Positions 8,670 through 18,224 are shown, counted from the first letter of the stretch. The stretch is 64,000 nt of DNA from JAJEAO01 sp963667635 (GCA_965232015.1 OZ246946.1:1550001-1614000); one strand, 5' to 3'. Notes: generated by a model from the letters alone, not told the origin. Program-made: numbers and translations.

Positions 8670-9854
8670 GAATCTCCCCCCGGGCCCCTCTCCGGGCCGT
8701 TGTCTCGCCATCGGCGTCGCCATCCGCATTATCCCCCGGCGGCGGTCCTTCTCCTCTCGCTCCTGGCCTGCGGGAGTCCGTCAGGCGAACCCGAGGCCGA
8801 AACGGCGGTCGAGCCCGCCAACGTGCTGCCCGTCGGGGGTTCGATCTCGCGTCCCGAGCGGACCCGCTTCGAGCCGCCCGAGTTTCCCGAGAGCGCCCGG
8901 GCCCGGGGCGAGGAGGGCCTCGTCATCGTGGAGCTGACGCTCGACGAGCGCGGCGCGGTCAGCGAGGCTCGTTCGCTGCGGGGAGCGCCTGATCTCTCCG
9001 AAGCCGCCGTCGCCGCCGCCCGACAGTGGGTTTACGAACCCACCCTGGTCGAAGGCGAGCCCACCGCGATCCGCTTCGCCGAAACCGTGCGCTTCGTGCT
9101 CCGCCCCGCCGGGGGCTTCGGGATGCGGCTTCCCCCGGAGGCGGTCGCGGCGGCGCGGGCGGCGGCCTCCTTCCCCGACTGGGAGATCTCCGGGCACGCC
9201 TTCACCGCCTGCCCCTGCGATACCCCCTGCCCCTGCCGCTCGAACGCCCCGCCGTCGCATCCCCCCTGCCACGCGACGACCGCGACCCGCATCGAGACCG
9301 GCCGCTACGGCGACACCGACCTCTCCGGCGCCGAGTTCGTCACGCTCGGCCCGGAGACCTGGGTGGCGCTCTATCTGGACGAGGCGCTCACCGAGGCCCG
9401 CCGGGACGCGATCCTCGGCCTGTTCGCGAGCCTCGCCCCCGGAGCGCCGCAGCGCTACCGGGCGATCCGGCGGGTTCCGCTCGACATCACAACCGCCTCC
9501 GCGCCCGGCGGCGTGGTGCGGCGGGCGTTGATCCCCGATGTCCTCGAGATGGAATCGCTCTTCCCCGCCGACGCCGCCGGAGCGCTCCTCGGCCTCATCC
9601 CGGGGATGGACGTGTGGTCCAATCGGCTCACCTACGGGCGCACCTCGACCTACCGCTACCGCGACCCGTCGGTCCCGGCGGCGTGGGATCACAGCGGGAG
9701 GCAGTCGAACGCCAAGGAGTTCGCGCTCTCGCTCGACGACTACCGGAATGGCCGGATGCTCATCCAGCACGCCGACGGCTCCGGCGACTGGACCGAGGCG
9801 CAGCGCGCGATCTTCGCCTGCCCCCACGGGGGGACGACTCCCGCCCGGAACTGA
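8658..9854 (+). CDS. Lipoprotein with TonB C-terminal domain fused to DUF1326 domain
   Basis: GTG 8658 has GGAGG eight bases upstream; TTG 8700 is an alternative that gives a shorter n-region. Either start leads into LLLSLLAC, a good lipobox. About residues 55-125 (GTG start) match a TonB_C domain (FPESARARGEEGLVIVEL, then SEAAVAAARQWVYEPT). From about residue 160 to the end there is a DUF1326 domain opening with the Cys-rich ACPCDTPCPC. TonB_C domains pass energy to outer-membrane receptors or act as peptidoglycan-side linkers; DUF1326 has no settled function. The fusion is unusual, and the gene is followed directly by a TonB-dependent receptor. Confidence 0.75.
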   Translation: MPLHESPPGPLSGPLSRHRRRHPHYPPAAVLLLSLLACGSPSGEPEAETAVEPANVLPVGGSISRPERTRFEPPEFPESARARGEEGLVIVELTLDERGAVSEARSLRGAPDLSEAAVAAARQWVYEPTLVEGEPTAIRFAETVRFVLRPAGGFGMRLPPEAVAAARAAASFPDWEISGHAFTACPCDTPCPCRSNAPPSHPPCHATTATRIETGRYGDTDLSGAEFVTLGPETWVALYLDEALTEARRDAILGLFASLAPGAPQRYRAIRRVPLDITTASAPGGVVRRALIPDVLEMESLFPADAAGALLGLIPGMDVWSNRLTYGRTSTYRYRDPSVPAAWDHSGRQSNAKEFALSLDDYRNGRMLIQHADGSGDWTEAQRAIFACPHGGTTPARN

Positions 9855-9944
9855 TCCTCGCGGCGCACCGACCTCGCTCGGGGGTTCGGCGGCGCCGTCG
9901 CGCTCCGGTGGAAGCGCGGCTGGCCCCGGCGCCGAAAGCGGCGC

Positions 9945-9973
9945 TTGACTTCGGCCCGGCAGCCTCGCAGTAT
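9945..9973 (+). promoter_or_regulatory. Candidate sigma70-type promoter of the TonB receptor gene
   Basis: TTGACT at 9945-9950 and CAGTAT at 9968-9973 are separated by 17 bp. The pair lies 82 bp upstream of the ATG at 10055. It is among the few AT-leaning stretches of this intergenic region. Confidence 0.4.
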
Positions 9974-10054
9974 CCCAAGTTGAGTCCGCGGGTCCCCGGA
10001 GCGGGTCGGCCATCCGGTAGCGCGGTCTCGTCGCACCGTATTAAGGAGGTGTCC

Positions 10055-12882
10055 ATGAAGCCCCCCCCCCCCCCCCCCCCCTACGAAGGCTTCTCCTCGC
10101 GCTCTTCGCCATCGCGCTCGCTGCGGCGCCGGCGGCGACCCAGACCCAGACGGGCACCGTCGAGGGGACCGTGGTGGACGGCACCGGCCAGGTGCTGCCA
10201 GGCGTCTCGGTCACCCTCGACGGCGAGGGTGGCAGCGACGTGGCGGTCAGCTCCGGCACCGGCAGCTACCGCTTCTTCGCCGTCTCGCCGGGCATCTACA
10301 CGGTCCGGTTCGAGCTGGGCGGCTTCCAGACCCGGGTCTATGAGCAAGTCCGGGTGGACATCGCCCGCACCACGGCCATTGACGTGACGCTCGACCTCTC
10401 CACCGTCGAGGAAACGGTCACGGTCGTCGGCGAGGCGCCGCTCCTCGACACCAAGAGCACCGTCATCGGCGCCACGTTCGACCAGAGCCTGCTCGAAGAG
10501 GTGCCGAGCGCCCGAGATGTGTGGTCGCTTCTCGAGCATCAGGCGCCCGGCGTGACAACGAACCGCCTTGACGTGGGCGGCAGCGAGACCGGCCTGCAGG
10601 CCGTGTTCTCGGGCCGCGGGACCTCCTGGGGCCAGAACAGTTACTACTTGAACGGAGTGAACGTGACCTGCCCCGCCGCGCTCGGCGCCAGCGGCTACTA
10701 CTACGACTACGACAGCTTCGAGGAAGTCCAGGTCGAAGTCGGCTCCCACCCGGCCTCGGTGAACGCCCCCGGCGTGTACCTGAACATGGTGACCAAGAGC
10801 GGCGGCAACGAATTCGCCGGTTCGCTGGGCGCGTTCTATCAAAACGACGCCACCCAGTTCGACAACTTCAGCAGCGAGCTGGAGTCACAGGGCGGCACCG
10901 CTTCGGAGTTCGACTACCTGAGCGACTTCAATGGCCAGATCGGTGGCCCGGTGATCCGCGATCGCTCCACGTTCTACTTCTCGTTCCGCGACGAGCGGGT
11001 CCACCGCTACGTATCCGGCGTCACGTCCGTGACCGAGGACACCGACATGCGTCAGTTCGTCCTCAAGAGCGACACCGATCTCAACCAGAGCAACAAGATG
11101 AGCCTCGAATGGCACGAGATGACGTACTGGAAGCCCCGGCGCGGGCTCGACCAGTCCCGTCCTCCGGAGGCGACCTGGATCGAGGACGACACCTTCCGGA
11201 TCGTCCAGGCAACCTGGACTTCCACGCTCAGCGATAGCGCGCTTCTCGAAACCCGGTTCTCCCATCTGAACGTCTTTTTCCCGACGTATCACTCCGAGGA
11301 AGCCCAGGCGGCCGGATTGCAGGCGGGCCAGGATGTGGGCCTCGGCGTCTTCCTGAACGCGCGTGACTACAACGTGGAGCGGAAGCGGAAGCGCTATTCC
11401 TACAAGAGCGATCTGACCTACTTCGCGGAAGATATCGCGAGCGCCGACCACGAGTTCAATATCGGAATCGAGTACTCGCACAACCCGATCCGCAACGAGA
11501 CCACCGCGATCGACGACGTATTCCTCCGCTTCAACAACGGAGTGGCTGACCAGGTGTGGCTCCGGAACACCCCCCGCCACGACGGGCAGACCCTCGACCA
11601 GACCTCCGCCTACATTGACGACATCATCACCAGCGGCCGCTTCACCCTGAAGCTCGGACTCCGCTGGGATCGGTATCACGGCTGGCTGCCGGAGCAGAAC
11701 AGCCCGGACGGGCGTTGGTGCACGACGGCGAACGGCTGTCCCCGTGAATTCGGGGAACGCACCGGCCTCCTCGACCTCGCGAGCTTCGCGCCCCGCGTCG
11801 GCCTCGTGGTCGGTCTGGAGGAAGGTGGTCAGAGCGCCTTCAAGGCGAGCTGGGGCCGCTACTACCACCAGTTCTCCACCGGGTTCGCCAACTTCGTGAA
11901 CCAGAACGGCGGCCTGACGAACCGGTGGACGTGGACCGATCTGAACGGGGACCGGCAGTTCCAGGACGGTGAACAGGGCACGCTGCTCGCCAACGCGTTC
12001 GGTGCCGAGGCGGCGGTGAACACGATCTCTCCCGACCTGAAGCACGAATACACCGACGAACTCACCATGAGCCTCGAACGGGAGTTCGCGGGAGACATCT
12101 GGCTCTCGGCCACTTTCAGCCGGCGCACCAGCGATGACAAGTCGGACACCATCAACCTCCTGGCGCCTGACTCCGCCTACGAGGCGATGCAGGTGCAGGA
12201 TCCGGGACCGGACAACATGGCCGGAACGGGCGACGACGGTGGGATGCTCACCGTGTACAACCTTCCGGAACATCTCGTGGGCCAGAGCGAACTGCAAATC
12301 GCCACCGTGGACAAGTTCGAGACCGACTATCGGGGGGTCGAACTGATCGCCCAGAAGCGGTTCTCGAACAACTGGCAGGCGCTCGTGTCCTACACCTGGA
12401 ACGACACCGACACCTGGACCCGTGGCGGGCAGTGGGAAAACACGAACCCGGGCATCTTCGGGAACCCGAACTCGCAGGTAAACGCCCAGGGCAAGTCTTT
12501 CTACGACCGCACTCATCAGTTCAAGGCCATCGGGACTTGGCACGCACCCTTCGGTTTCAGAGCCTCGGGCGTGATGCGCTACCAGACCGGCGCTCCGGTA
12601 GGCCGGACCATCTTTGTGGGCGGCCTCAACCAGGGCGGCGCCTCCATCCTGGCGGTACCGGTCGGAACCGAACGGCTCGACAACGTGACGACCTTCGACA
12701 TCGCGCTCTTTCGAGACTTCCAGGCCGGCCGCTTCCGGGTTGCTCCGGAGTTGAACCTGTTCAACATCACGAACCAGAACACCGTGACTGCAATCAACAC
12801 CTCGAGCGGCGCGAACTACGGGCGGATCTCGAACTACCTCTCGCCCCGCATCGCGCGGGTCGCGATCCGCATCCACTTCTGA
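10055..12882 (+). CDS. TonB-dependent outer-membrane receptor with N-terminal carboxypeptidase-regulatory-like domain; frame broken by a C21 tract
   Basis: A near-perfect ribosome-binding site (AAGGAGGTG) precedes ATG AAG at 10055, followed by 21 C residues at 10061-10081. The frame of the receptor resumes with RRLLLALFAIALAAAPAA, a perfect signal peptide core. It is reached only if the C count is 1 modulo 3, for example 4, 19 or 22. Downstream come a CarboxypepD_reg/Cna-B-like domain (EGTVVDGTGQVLPGVSVTLD), a plug region (VEETVTVVGEAPLLDTKS) and a long beta-barrel ending in Phe (VAIRIHF), as expected for barrel assembly. The in-frame length would be about 942 residues. It probably imports a large ligand such as an oligosaccharide or peptide. 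The tract could be phase variation or an assembly error. Confidence 0.85.
10061..10081 (+). repeat. Homopolymer tract of 21 C at the start of the TonB receptor
   Basis: Twenty-one C residues follow the second codon of the receptor gene. The tract encodes Pro repeats in all three frames, so its length changes only the frame of what follows. With the present length, the signal peptide and barrel are out of frame with the ATG. Confidence 0.8.
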
Positions 12883-12890
12883 ACCACGGT

Positions 12891-12924
12891 CCGCACCAGC
12901 GGCGCCTCGGCGCCGCTGGTGCGG
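12891..12924 (+). terminator. Strong hairpin after the TonB receptor gene
   Basis: CCGCACCAGCGGCGCC and its exact reverse complement flank a 2-nt centre, giving a 16-bp stem 8 bp after the receptor stop. There is no T run, so it may be a barrier or a Rho-assisted terminator rather than a classic intrinsic one. Confidence 0.5.
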
Positions 12925-13059
12925 CGCGTCTCAGCGCCTCCAGGCGAGTGTTCCCGGCGGGCGTGGGATTCGCGAGCGCTTCGTGAGAGGTGGGCTCGAG
13001 CGGCGCACGCCGGACGACGGTCCGGGCGATTTCCCCCTCGGGCCCTTTCCGACCCAGCC

Positions 13060-14172
13060 ATGAACCGCCGTCGCGCTCTTGCTGGACTCGCCGCGGCGGC
13101 GCTGGCGCCGCCCTTTCCGGCGCACGCCGGGCAGGCCTCCACCCTGCCGTGGGACGACATCAGTCCGCTCCCCGCCGGAACCCGGGCGCGCTTCACCGAT
13201 CTCTCGGGCATCACCGGGGACACCGTTCCGAACGACGACTTCTTCGTTCTCCACCACGGCGAGGTTCCGCAAGTCGCGGCGGCCGGTTTCCGCCTGTCCG
13301 TCGGCCAGCCCGGCGCCCACCCGGTCCGCACCCTCGGCCTCGGTGAAATCGCCGCCCTCCCACGCGCGGAATCCGTGGTGACCTTCGAATGCTGCGGCAA
13401 CGGAGGGATCGGAATGCACGGCCTGGTGGGCGCCGCCGGCTGGGGCGGGGTTCGGCTCGCGCCGCTGCTCGACGGTCTGATCGGGCCCGACGCCCGCGAA
13501 GTCGTCTTCTTCGGCGCCGACCGGGCCGAGGAGAGGCTGCGCGGGAACCGCTACCCCGGCCGCTTCGCCCGCAGCCTCCCCGTCGCCGACGCCCTCGGCC
13601 CCGACGTGATGCTCGCCGACACCATGAACGGCGCGCCCCTGCCCCGCGAGCACGGCGGTCCGCTGCGGCTGATCGTTCCCGGGTTCTATGGCGTCTCGCA
13701 GGTGAAATGGGTGGAACGCATCGAGGTGTGGCCCTCCCGCTTCGCCGGCTGGTTCCAAGCGAAGGACTACGTCACGGTGCGCGGGGTGGACACTTCCTCC
13801 GGCGTCGTCCACGAGGCGAGCGCCATCGGCCGGATGCGGCTCAAGTCCCTCGTGACCCGGGTGGAAGCCCCCTCGGACGCCGGCCTCCTCATCCGCGGGC
13901 TCGCCTGGAACGACGCCCGCGAGTCGGTCGAGGCCGTCGAAGTGCGGGTGGACGACGGGCCGTGGCGCCGGGCCGACCTCGCGCCCTCAGAGTCCCGCTA
14001 CGGACTGCGCCACTTCTCCCTGCCCTGGCCCGCGCCCACGCCCGGGGGGCACACCCTCATCTCCCGCGCCCGCGACGGAAGCGGCGTGCAGCCGACCGAA
14101 GCCGAAGCCTCCCACCGCAAGGCCACGCCGTGGGAGAACAACGGACAGGTCCTCCGTCGAATCCGGATCTGA
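13060..14172 (+). CDS. Exported sulfite-oxidase-family molybdopterin oxidoreductase
   Basis: ATG 13060 gives 370 residues with an N-terminal MNRRRALAGLAAAALAPP, consistent with a Tat or Sec signal. The molybdopterin-binding domain (about residues 30-250) includes FECCGNG, whose Cys is the expected Mo ligand, and GFYGVSQVKWVERIEV. The C-terminal about 110 residues match the Mo-cofactor dimerisation domain (VEVRVDDGPWRRADL). Having both domains is typical of sulfite dehydrogenase or oxidase relatives rather than the single-domain YedY type. The substrate cannot be read from sequence. No haem domain or cytochrome gene is adjacent, so the electron acceptor is unknown. Confidence 0.82.
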   Translation: MNRRRALAGLAAAALAPPFPAHAGQASTLPWDDISPLPAGTRARFTDLSGITGDTVPNDDFFVLHHGEVPQVAAAGFRLSVGQPGAHPVRTLGLGEIAALPRAESVVTFECCGNGGIGMHGLVGAAGWGGVRLAPLLDGLIGPDAREVVFFGADRAEERLRGNRYPGRFARSLPVADALGPDVMLADTMNGAPLPREHGGPLRLIVPGFYGVSQVKWVERIEVWPSRFAGWFQAKDYVTVRGVDTSSGVVHEASAIGRMRLKSLVTRVEAPSDAGLLIRGLAWNDARESVEAVEVRVDDGPWRRADLAPSESRYGLRHFSLPWPAPTPGGHTLISRARDGSGVQPTEAEASHRKATPWENNGQVLRRIRI

Positions 14173-14173
14173 A

Positions 14174-14518
14174 TCAGGTCCGTCCCAGCACGATGTCGAG
14201 CCCCTGAAATAACCGTTCGACCGCACCGGGAGTCAGAGTGCCCACCGGTTCGTCCAGCAGCACCCGGCCGAGCGCGGTGACCAGGGAGACGTTCGCCACC
14301 GAGTCGCGGTCGAGGCCCGTCGAGCGAGCAGGCAAGAGGAGGTTGCCGGGCGCTTCCGCGAGCCGAAGACTGCCGGTCAGAGGAACGACGATTACCGTCG
14401 CGACACGGCTGCGATTCAGGGCGTTTCCCTGCACAACGACGACGGGACGGCGAAAACCCGCTCCAGAACCAACCGGAGCGGGCATGTTCGCCCAGCACAC
14501 ATCGCCCCGAACGATCAC
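14174..14518 (-). CDS. mazF: MazF/PemK-family endoribonuclease toxin
   Basis: The 114-residue product matches the MazF/PemK fold: the opening MIVRGDVCWANMPAPVGS, the core RRPVVVVQGNALNRS with the conserved Arg-Pro, and ATVIVVPLTGS. MazF toxins cleave mRNA at short sequence motifs and are blocked by the antitoxin. The start overlaps the antitoxin stop by 4 bp (ATGA), the usual translational coupling. It converges on the molybdoenzyme gene with a 1-bp gap. Confidence 0.9.
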   Translation of the reverse strand: MIVRGDVCWANMPAPVGSGAGFRRPVVVVQGNALNRSRVATVIVVPLTGSLRLAEAPGNLLLPARSTGLDRDSVANVSLVTALGRVLLDEPVGTLTPGAVERLFQGLDIVLGRT

Positions 14519-14754
14519 CAGTCGGTCCGCTGGAGGATCCGCCGAGCGGCGGCACCGACGAACTCGCGCGTCGCGTCGTCGTCGACGAGATCCACGACAC
14601 GATTCATCGCCTCCGTCACCGCATCCGGCTCATGCCGAGCGAGATACTCCGCGAGGGCCGCAGCATACACGGCGCTCCGGCTTCGACGCGCCAAAAGTGC
14701 GAACTGATCCGCTCGCCGGAACACAGCGTCGGGGATCGATACAGCCGTCTTCAT
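14515..14754 (-). CDS. mazE: MazE-type antitoxin with ribbon-helix-helix N-terminus
   Basis: ATG 14754 gives 79 residues starting MKTAVSIPDAVFRRADQF, a ribbon-helix-helix DNA-binding pattern. The C-terminal half is acidic and should wrap the toxin. It is the first gene of the pair. A perfect interrupted palindrome overlaps the start codon and is the obvious candidate for autoregulation. A longer frame back to 14886 lacks support. Confidence 0.85.
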   Translation of the reverse strand: MKTAVSIPDAVFRRADQFALLARRSRSAVYAAALAEYLARHEPDAVTEAMNRVVDLVDDDATREFVGAAARRILQRTDW

Positions 14755-14765
14755 ACTGCCAGTAT
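14753..14765. promoter_or_regulatory. Palindromic operator candidate for the mazEF pair
   Basis: ATACTG and CAGTAT flank one C, a perfect 6+6 palindrome overlapping the mazE start codon. Ribbon-helix-helix antitoxins typically bind such short palindromes to repress their own operon. It stands out as AT-rich in this GC-rich region. Confidence 0.5.
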
Positions 14766-14795
14766 AACCGTCGCGAGCCAGGCGGACCCTTGGGC

Positions 14796-15863
14796 TCAGC
14801 GCCTGACGCTGTGGCCGAAATCGGGCGTTTCGCCCGCCTCCACCGCGCGAGTCCACTCGGCGAGTTTTTCCTCCCCACGCTCCCAAAACCGGCCGCAGCG
14901 CCGGAAGTACTCGAGGACGATCTCGCTCTCGCCCCGTTCCAGCAGCAGCTTCGCGAGACCCATCTCCGGCCCGAACGAACCGAGGACCGGTGAAGGCCGC
15001 TCCACGTCGGCTGCGGCGAGGAGCCGGTCCCTGGCTTCCGCGATCTCACCCTCCGCCAGCGCCAGCCGGCCGAGGACCAGGTTGCCGTGGTGCGTGTGGT
15101 CGGCGAGGTTCTGTTCCTGGGGGTAATCCACCAGCATCGCCTCCGCGTATTCGCGCGCCTTCGCGGTCTCGCCGGCCTCGAACGCGGCCCACGCGAGCTG
15201 CTGGAGGAGGCGGTCCCGGCCCGACAGATCGGAGAGCGCCCACGCCTCCTCGTAGCGGGCGAGCGCCCGGCGCGCCCGTTCGGCGTCGTTCTCCGCGCCC
15301 CGCCGCACCGATTGCTCCGCGAGCCGTCCGAGCTGCATGGACCACCACGCGTTCGCCGGATCCAGCCCCGCCCCGCGTTCGAAGAGAGCGGCGGCCGTCT
15401 CGGGCTCCTTCAGGCTCAGGAAGCTGGCGGCATTCCAGAGGATGGCGAGGTTGTGAGGATCCGCGTCGAGGTGGGCGAACCACGCCTCTCGCGCCTCCTC
15501 CCAGCCGTCCTCGTCGCGAGGCCCGAGAAGCGACGCAAAGGGACTTCCGGTGATCCACTCCTCGGGTGCGTTGCGGATGAACCACAACGACAACTCGGTG
15601 TGTCGCCGCCGCGCCGCCGACCCGTCGGACCGCTGGGCGACCGCGTACCCGAGGAGCCGGATGCGGATGCCGATGTCATCCGGCGCGGCCTCGAGCGCCC
15701 GCTCCAGCTCGGCCGCCTCCCCCGCGCTCAGCTTTCTCCCGTCGAGCACCGCGCGGGCGTCATCGGGAGACATCGCAACGACCTGGGCGGCAGCCGGCTC
15801 CGCGACGGCGAACGCCATGAACGCGAGAAGCGCCCTGACCCATCCCGTCGTGAAGCACTGCAT
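14796..15863 (-). CDS. Secreted TPR-like protein
   Basis: ATG 15863 has GGAGGT six bases upstream and gives 355 residues; an upstream in-frame start at 15893 lacks such a site. The signal peptide contains ALLAFMAFAVAEPAAA. The remainder consists of paired helices typical of TPR or Sel1-like solenoids, for example LAILWNAASFLSLKEPETAAALFERG and RLLQQLAWAAFEAGETAKA, split over about six repeats. No catalytic motif is visible. It lies between the transporter gene and the MazEF pair, on the same strand as both. Confidence 0.75.
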   Translation of the reverse strand: MQCFTTGWVRALLAFMAFAVAEPAAAQVVAMSPDDARAVLDGRKLSAGEAAELERALEAAPDDIGIRIRLLGYAVAQRSDGSAARRRHTELSLWFIRNAPEEWITGSPFASLLGPRDEDGWEEAREAWFAHLDADPHNLAILWNAASFLSLKEPETAAALFERGAGLDPANAWWSMQLGRLAEQSVRRGAENDAERARRALARYEEAWALSDLSGRDRLLQQLAWAAFEAGETAKAREYAEAMLVDYPQEQNLADHTHHGNLVLGRLALAEGEIAEARDRLLAAADVERPSPVLGSFGPEMGLAKLLLERGESEIVLEYFRRCGRFWERGEEKLAEWTRAVEAGETPDFGHSVRR

Positions 15864-15972
15864 GACCGAACCTCCACATCCCGGTTCCAGCAACGGCCCG
15901 CGGCATCGGCAACGGGGACCTTCGCCGAATCGAGAAACGCCAGCATACCGGCGCTCGGGCCGGTACGGCGCA

Positions 15973-17295
15973 TCAGCGCGCCGCCGGCGCCTCGATGCCG
16001 AACTCGCGGAGCGTGGTCTCGAGCGTCGGCTTCTCGAGGCGGATGCGTTCGTCGTTCAGCAGGTAGGAGAACAGATAGCCGCCCCCGAGCATCAGAATGC
16101 CGATCAGGAAGCAGTACATGACCGCCCGGTCGGGATACACGTCCTTCAGGTAGCCCACGTAGAGCGGACCGGCGATCCCCGCCGCCGCCCAGGCGGTGAG
16201 CACGGCGCCGTAGATCGCCGACATCCGGCGGGCGCCGAACACGGCGATGATGAAGGGGGGCATGGTCGCGAAGCCTCCGCCGAAACAGAGCAGGACGTAG
16301 CAGACGAGGATCGAGAAGATCCAGGGGTTCGTCTCGGTCATCAGCACGCCGAAGACGACCATCTGCGTGGCGAGCAGGATCCGGAACACGTTGACCCGGC
16401 CGATCCGGTCCGACAACAAGCCCCAGAAGAGACGCCCGAGACCATTGAACACGGAACTCACCGCGATCAGGGTCGCGCCGTATTCGGCGAGCACGGCCGG
16501 TTCGAGCGAAGGGTCGGCGAGACCCCAGACCTCCTGCAGCAGCTCGGACTGGAAACTGATGATCGAGATGCCGGCGGCGATGTTGAAGAAGAACACGGTC
16601 CAGAGCAACGCGAACTGCCCGGTCCGCAGATAGGACCCGACGGACGGCGCGGCTTCGCCACGGTCGCGAGCCGGCCGGGCCTCCGGACGGGCGGGGGCCC
16701 GAGGAGCAGACGGCGGATTGCCCATCAGCAGGCTCGCGGGGAAGAGAATGGCCGCGAACACCCCGCCGAGTCCGAAGAAGACGAGCGGCAGATCGCCCGC
16801 GGTTCGCACCAGCAGGACCGGGGCGAGCACCTTGCTGAGCAGCAGCGCGCCCACGCCGAAACCCATCACGACGATCCCGGTCGCGAGGCCCTTGCGGTCG
16901 GGGAACCACTTCGCCACGGTGGCGACCGGCGTCACGTAACCCATCCCGATGCCGATCCCGCCGAAGACGCCGTACCCGAGACAAAAGAGCGGCACGTGGT
17001 CCAGCCGCAGCGCGAGGCCCGCGACCAGGTAGCCGCCGCAAAACAGCGCGCTGCCGGCGAGGGCCAGCCTTCGGGGGCCGATCCGCGGGAGCGCCTGACC
17101 GGCCCAGGCAGCCGAGACCCCCAGCGAGAAAATCGCCAGACTGAAGGCCCACGCGGTCTCGGTGAAACTCCAGCCGGACTGGCGGACGAGAAGCGTCTGG
17201 AAGTAGCTCCAGGCGTACACCGTCCCGAAGCAGAGCTGGAGCACGGTGCAGACGCTCACCGCGACGAGGCGCGACGACCGCCCAGGCCATCTCAT
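15973..17295 (-). CDS. MFS transporter of the oxalate/formate antiporter (OFA) type
   Basis: The 440-residue protein has about 12 hydrophobic segments. Its N-terminal half carries the OFA hallmarks: CFGTVYAWSYF, GYGVFGGIGIGMGYVTPV and KWFPDRKGLATGIVVMGFG. A charged loop near the middle separates the two six-helix halves. OFA proteins exchange small carboxylates such as oxalate, formate, pyruvate or lactate. ATG 17295 is chosen because the conserved start follows it; the frame extends upstream into repeat sequence. The solute-binding protein and Cache/HAMP genes lie upstream on the same strand and may serve the same substrate. Confidence 0.85.
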   Translation of the reverse strand: MRWPGRSSRLVAVSVCTVLQLCFGTVYAWSYFQTLLVRQSGWSFTETAWAFSLAIFSLGVSAAWAGQALPRIGPRRLALAGSALFCGGYLVAGLALRLDHVPLFCLGYGVFGGIGIGMGYVTPVATVAKWFPDRKGLATGIVVMGFGVGALLLSKVLAPVLLVRTAGDLPLVFFGLGGVFAAILFPASLLMGNPPSAPRAPARPEARPARDRGEAAPSVGSYLRTGQFALLWTVFFFNIAAGISIISFQSELLQEVWGLADPSLEPAVLAEYGATLIAVSSVFNGLGRLFWGLLSDRIGRVNVFRILLATQMVVFGVLMTETNPWIFSILVCYVLLCFGGGFATMPPFIIAVFGARRMSAIYGAVLTAWAAAGIAGPLYVGYLKDVYPDRAVMYCFLIGILMLGGGYLFSYLLNDERIRLEKPTLETTLREFGIEAPAAR

Positions 17296-17402
17296 CACCG
17301 CTTCGCCGCTCCACAGGTGCCGCTCTGGAGAACCCCCACCGGGAGAACTGGGGCGCTCCATAGGCGCGACGACCGCCCGGGCGTTCCCGTCACCGCTTCG
17401 CC
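17268..17402. repeat. Imperfect 40-bp direct repeat flanking a degenerate family-1 palindrome
   Basis: Positions 17268-17307 and 17363-17402 share 33 or so of 40 bases. The left copy covers the start codon of the OFA transporter, and the right copy has ACG where the left has ATG on the minus strand. Between them lies a decayed form of the dispersed palindrome (17316-17361). Confidence 0.5.
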
Positions 17403-17430
17403 TCATCCGCGCCGGGCGGGACCCGCCGCG

Positions 17431-18207
17431 TCACGCCGCGGAGCGGCTCTCCGGGGCGGGGGTCAGCGCATCGGGGCCGCTGGACGACCGCCGGCGGGAC
17501 AGATAGAGGATGAGCCGCGCGATCTGCCCGACTTCGTCGTCGCGCTCGAGCAGCTTCCCGGGCCCCGCCGCCGGCGCGCTTCCCTCCGGGGCGTGTCGGG
17601 CGGACTCCACCGCGTAGGCGAGGAGTTCCGCCAGCGGCCGCGCTACGAGGTTGACGAGCCAGTTGGAGGCGAGGATGCCCCCGAGCAGCAGGATGGAGAT
17701 GAGGGCCACCTGCTGGCCGATCGCCCGCTGGATCTTCAGCGCGACCAGATCCAGGTCCATGCCCAGATGAACCGTCCCCGCAACTCCCGCCAGGATCGGG
17801 CTCCCGACCTCGAGGAAGTCGCCCATGCCGGGAATGGCGCGCTCCACCGGCTCGGTGGCGAAGGGGTCGCCTTCGAGGATCTGGGTCGGAATCCCGGGCA
17901 CGAACGTGTGCGCGAGGAACGCCCCGGTCTCATCGGTGATGTAGATGTAGCGGATCCCCTGCACTTCCACGAACTGATCGATCAGGGACTGGAGCGTCGC
18001 GAGGTTGCGGTTGAGCAGGATGTCCACGCTCGAGTCGGCGATCGTCTTGGCGATGCTTTGGCTGTTGGCCGCGTATTCGGCGGAGAGCTCGGTGTCCACG
18101 GTGCGGATGCACAGGAGCGAAGTCGAGAGCACGATCAGGCCGAACAGCGCGAAGATGCCGAAACGCATCCGCTGGAAGAGCCGGTGGACTTTCACGGCGG
18201 CGGGCAT
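17431..18207 (-). CDS. Membrane protein with periplasmic Cache-like domain and HAMP domain, no output domain
   Basis: The 258-residue product has a first membrane segment (FGIFALFGLIVLSTSLLCI) and a periplasmic region of about 140 residues resembling a single Cache domain (IRYIYITDETGAFLAHTF). A second membrane segment (ALISILLLGGILASNWLV) follows, then a HAMP-like segment (ARPLAELLAYAV), then only about 50 residues. No kinase, cyclase or methyl-accepting region follows, so it must act through a partner or be truncated. It starts 17 bp after the solute-binding-protein gene, so they are probably cotranscribed and sense or handle the same ligand. Confidence 0.7.
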   Translation of the reverse strand: MPAAVKVHRLFQRMRFGIFALFGLIVLSTSLLCIRTVDTELSAEYAANSQSIAKTIADSSVDILLNRNLATLQSLIDQFVEVQGIRYIYITDETGAFLAHTFVPGIPTQILEGDPFATEPVERAIPGMGDFLEVGSPILAGVAGTVHLGMDLDLVALKIQRAIGQQVALISILLLGGILASNWLVNLVARPLAELLAYAVESARHAPEGSAPAAGPGKLLERDDEVGQIARLILYLSRRRSSSGPDALTPAPESRSAA

Positions 18208-18224
18208 CTGCGGCGAGCTCGGGC

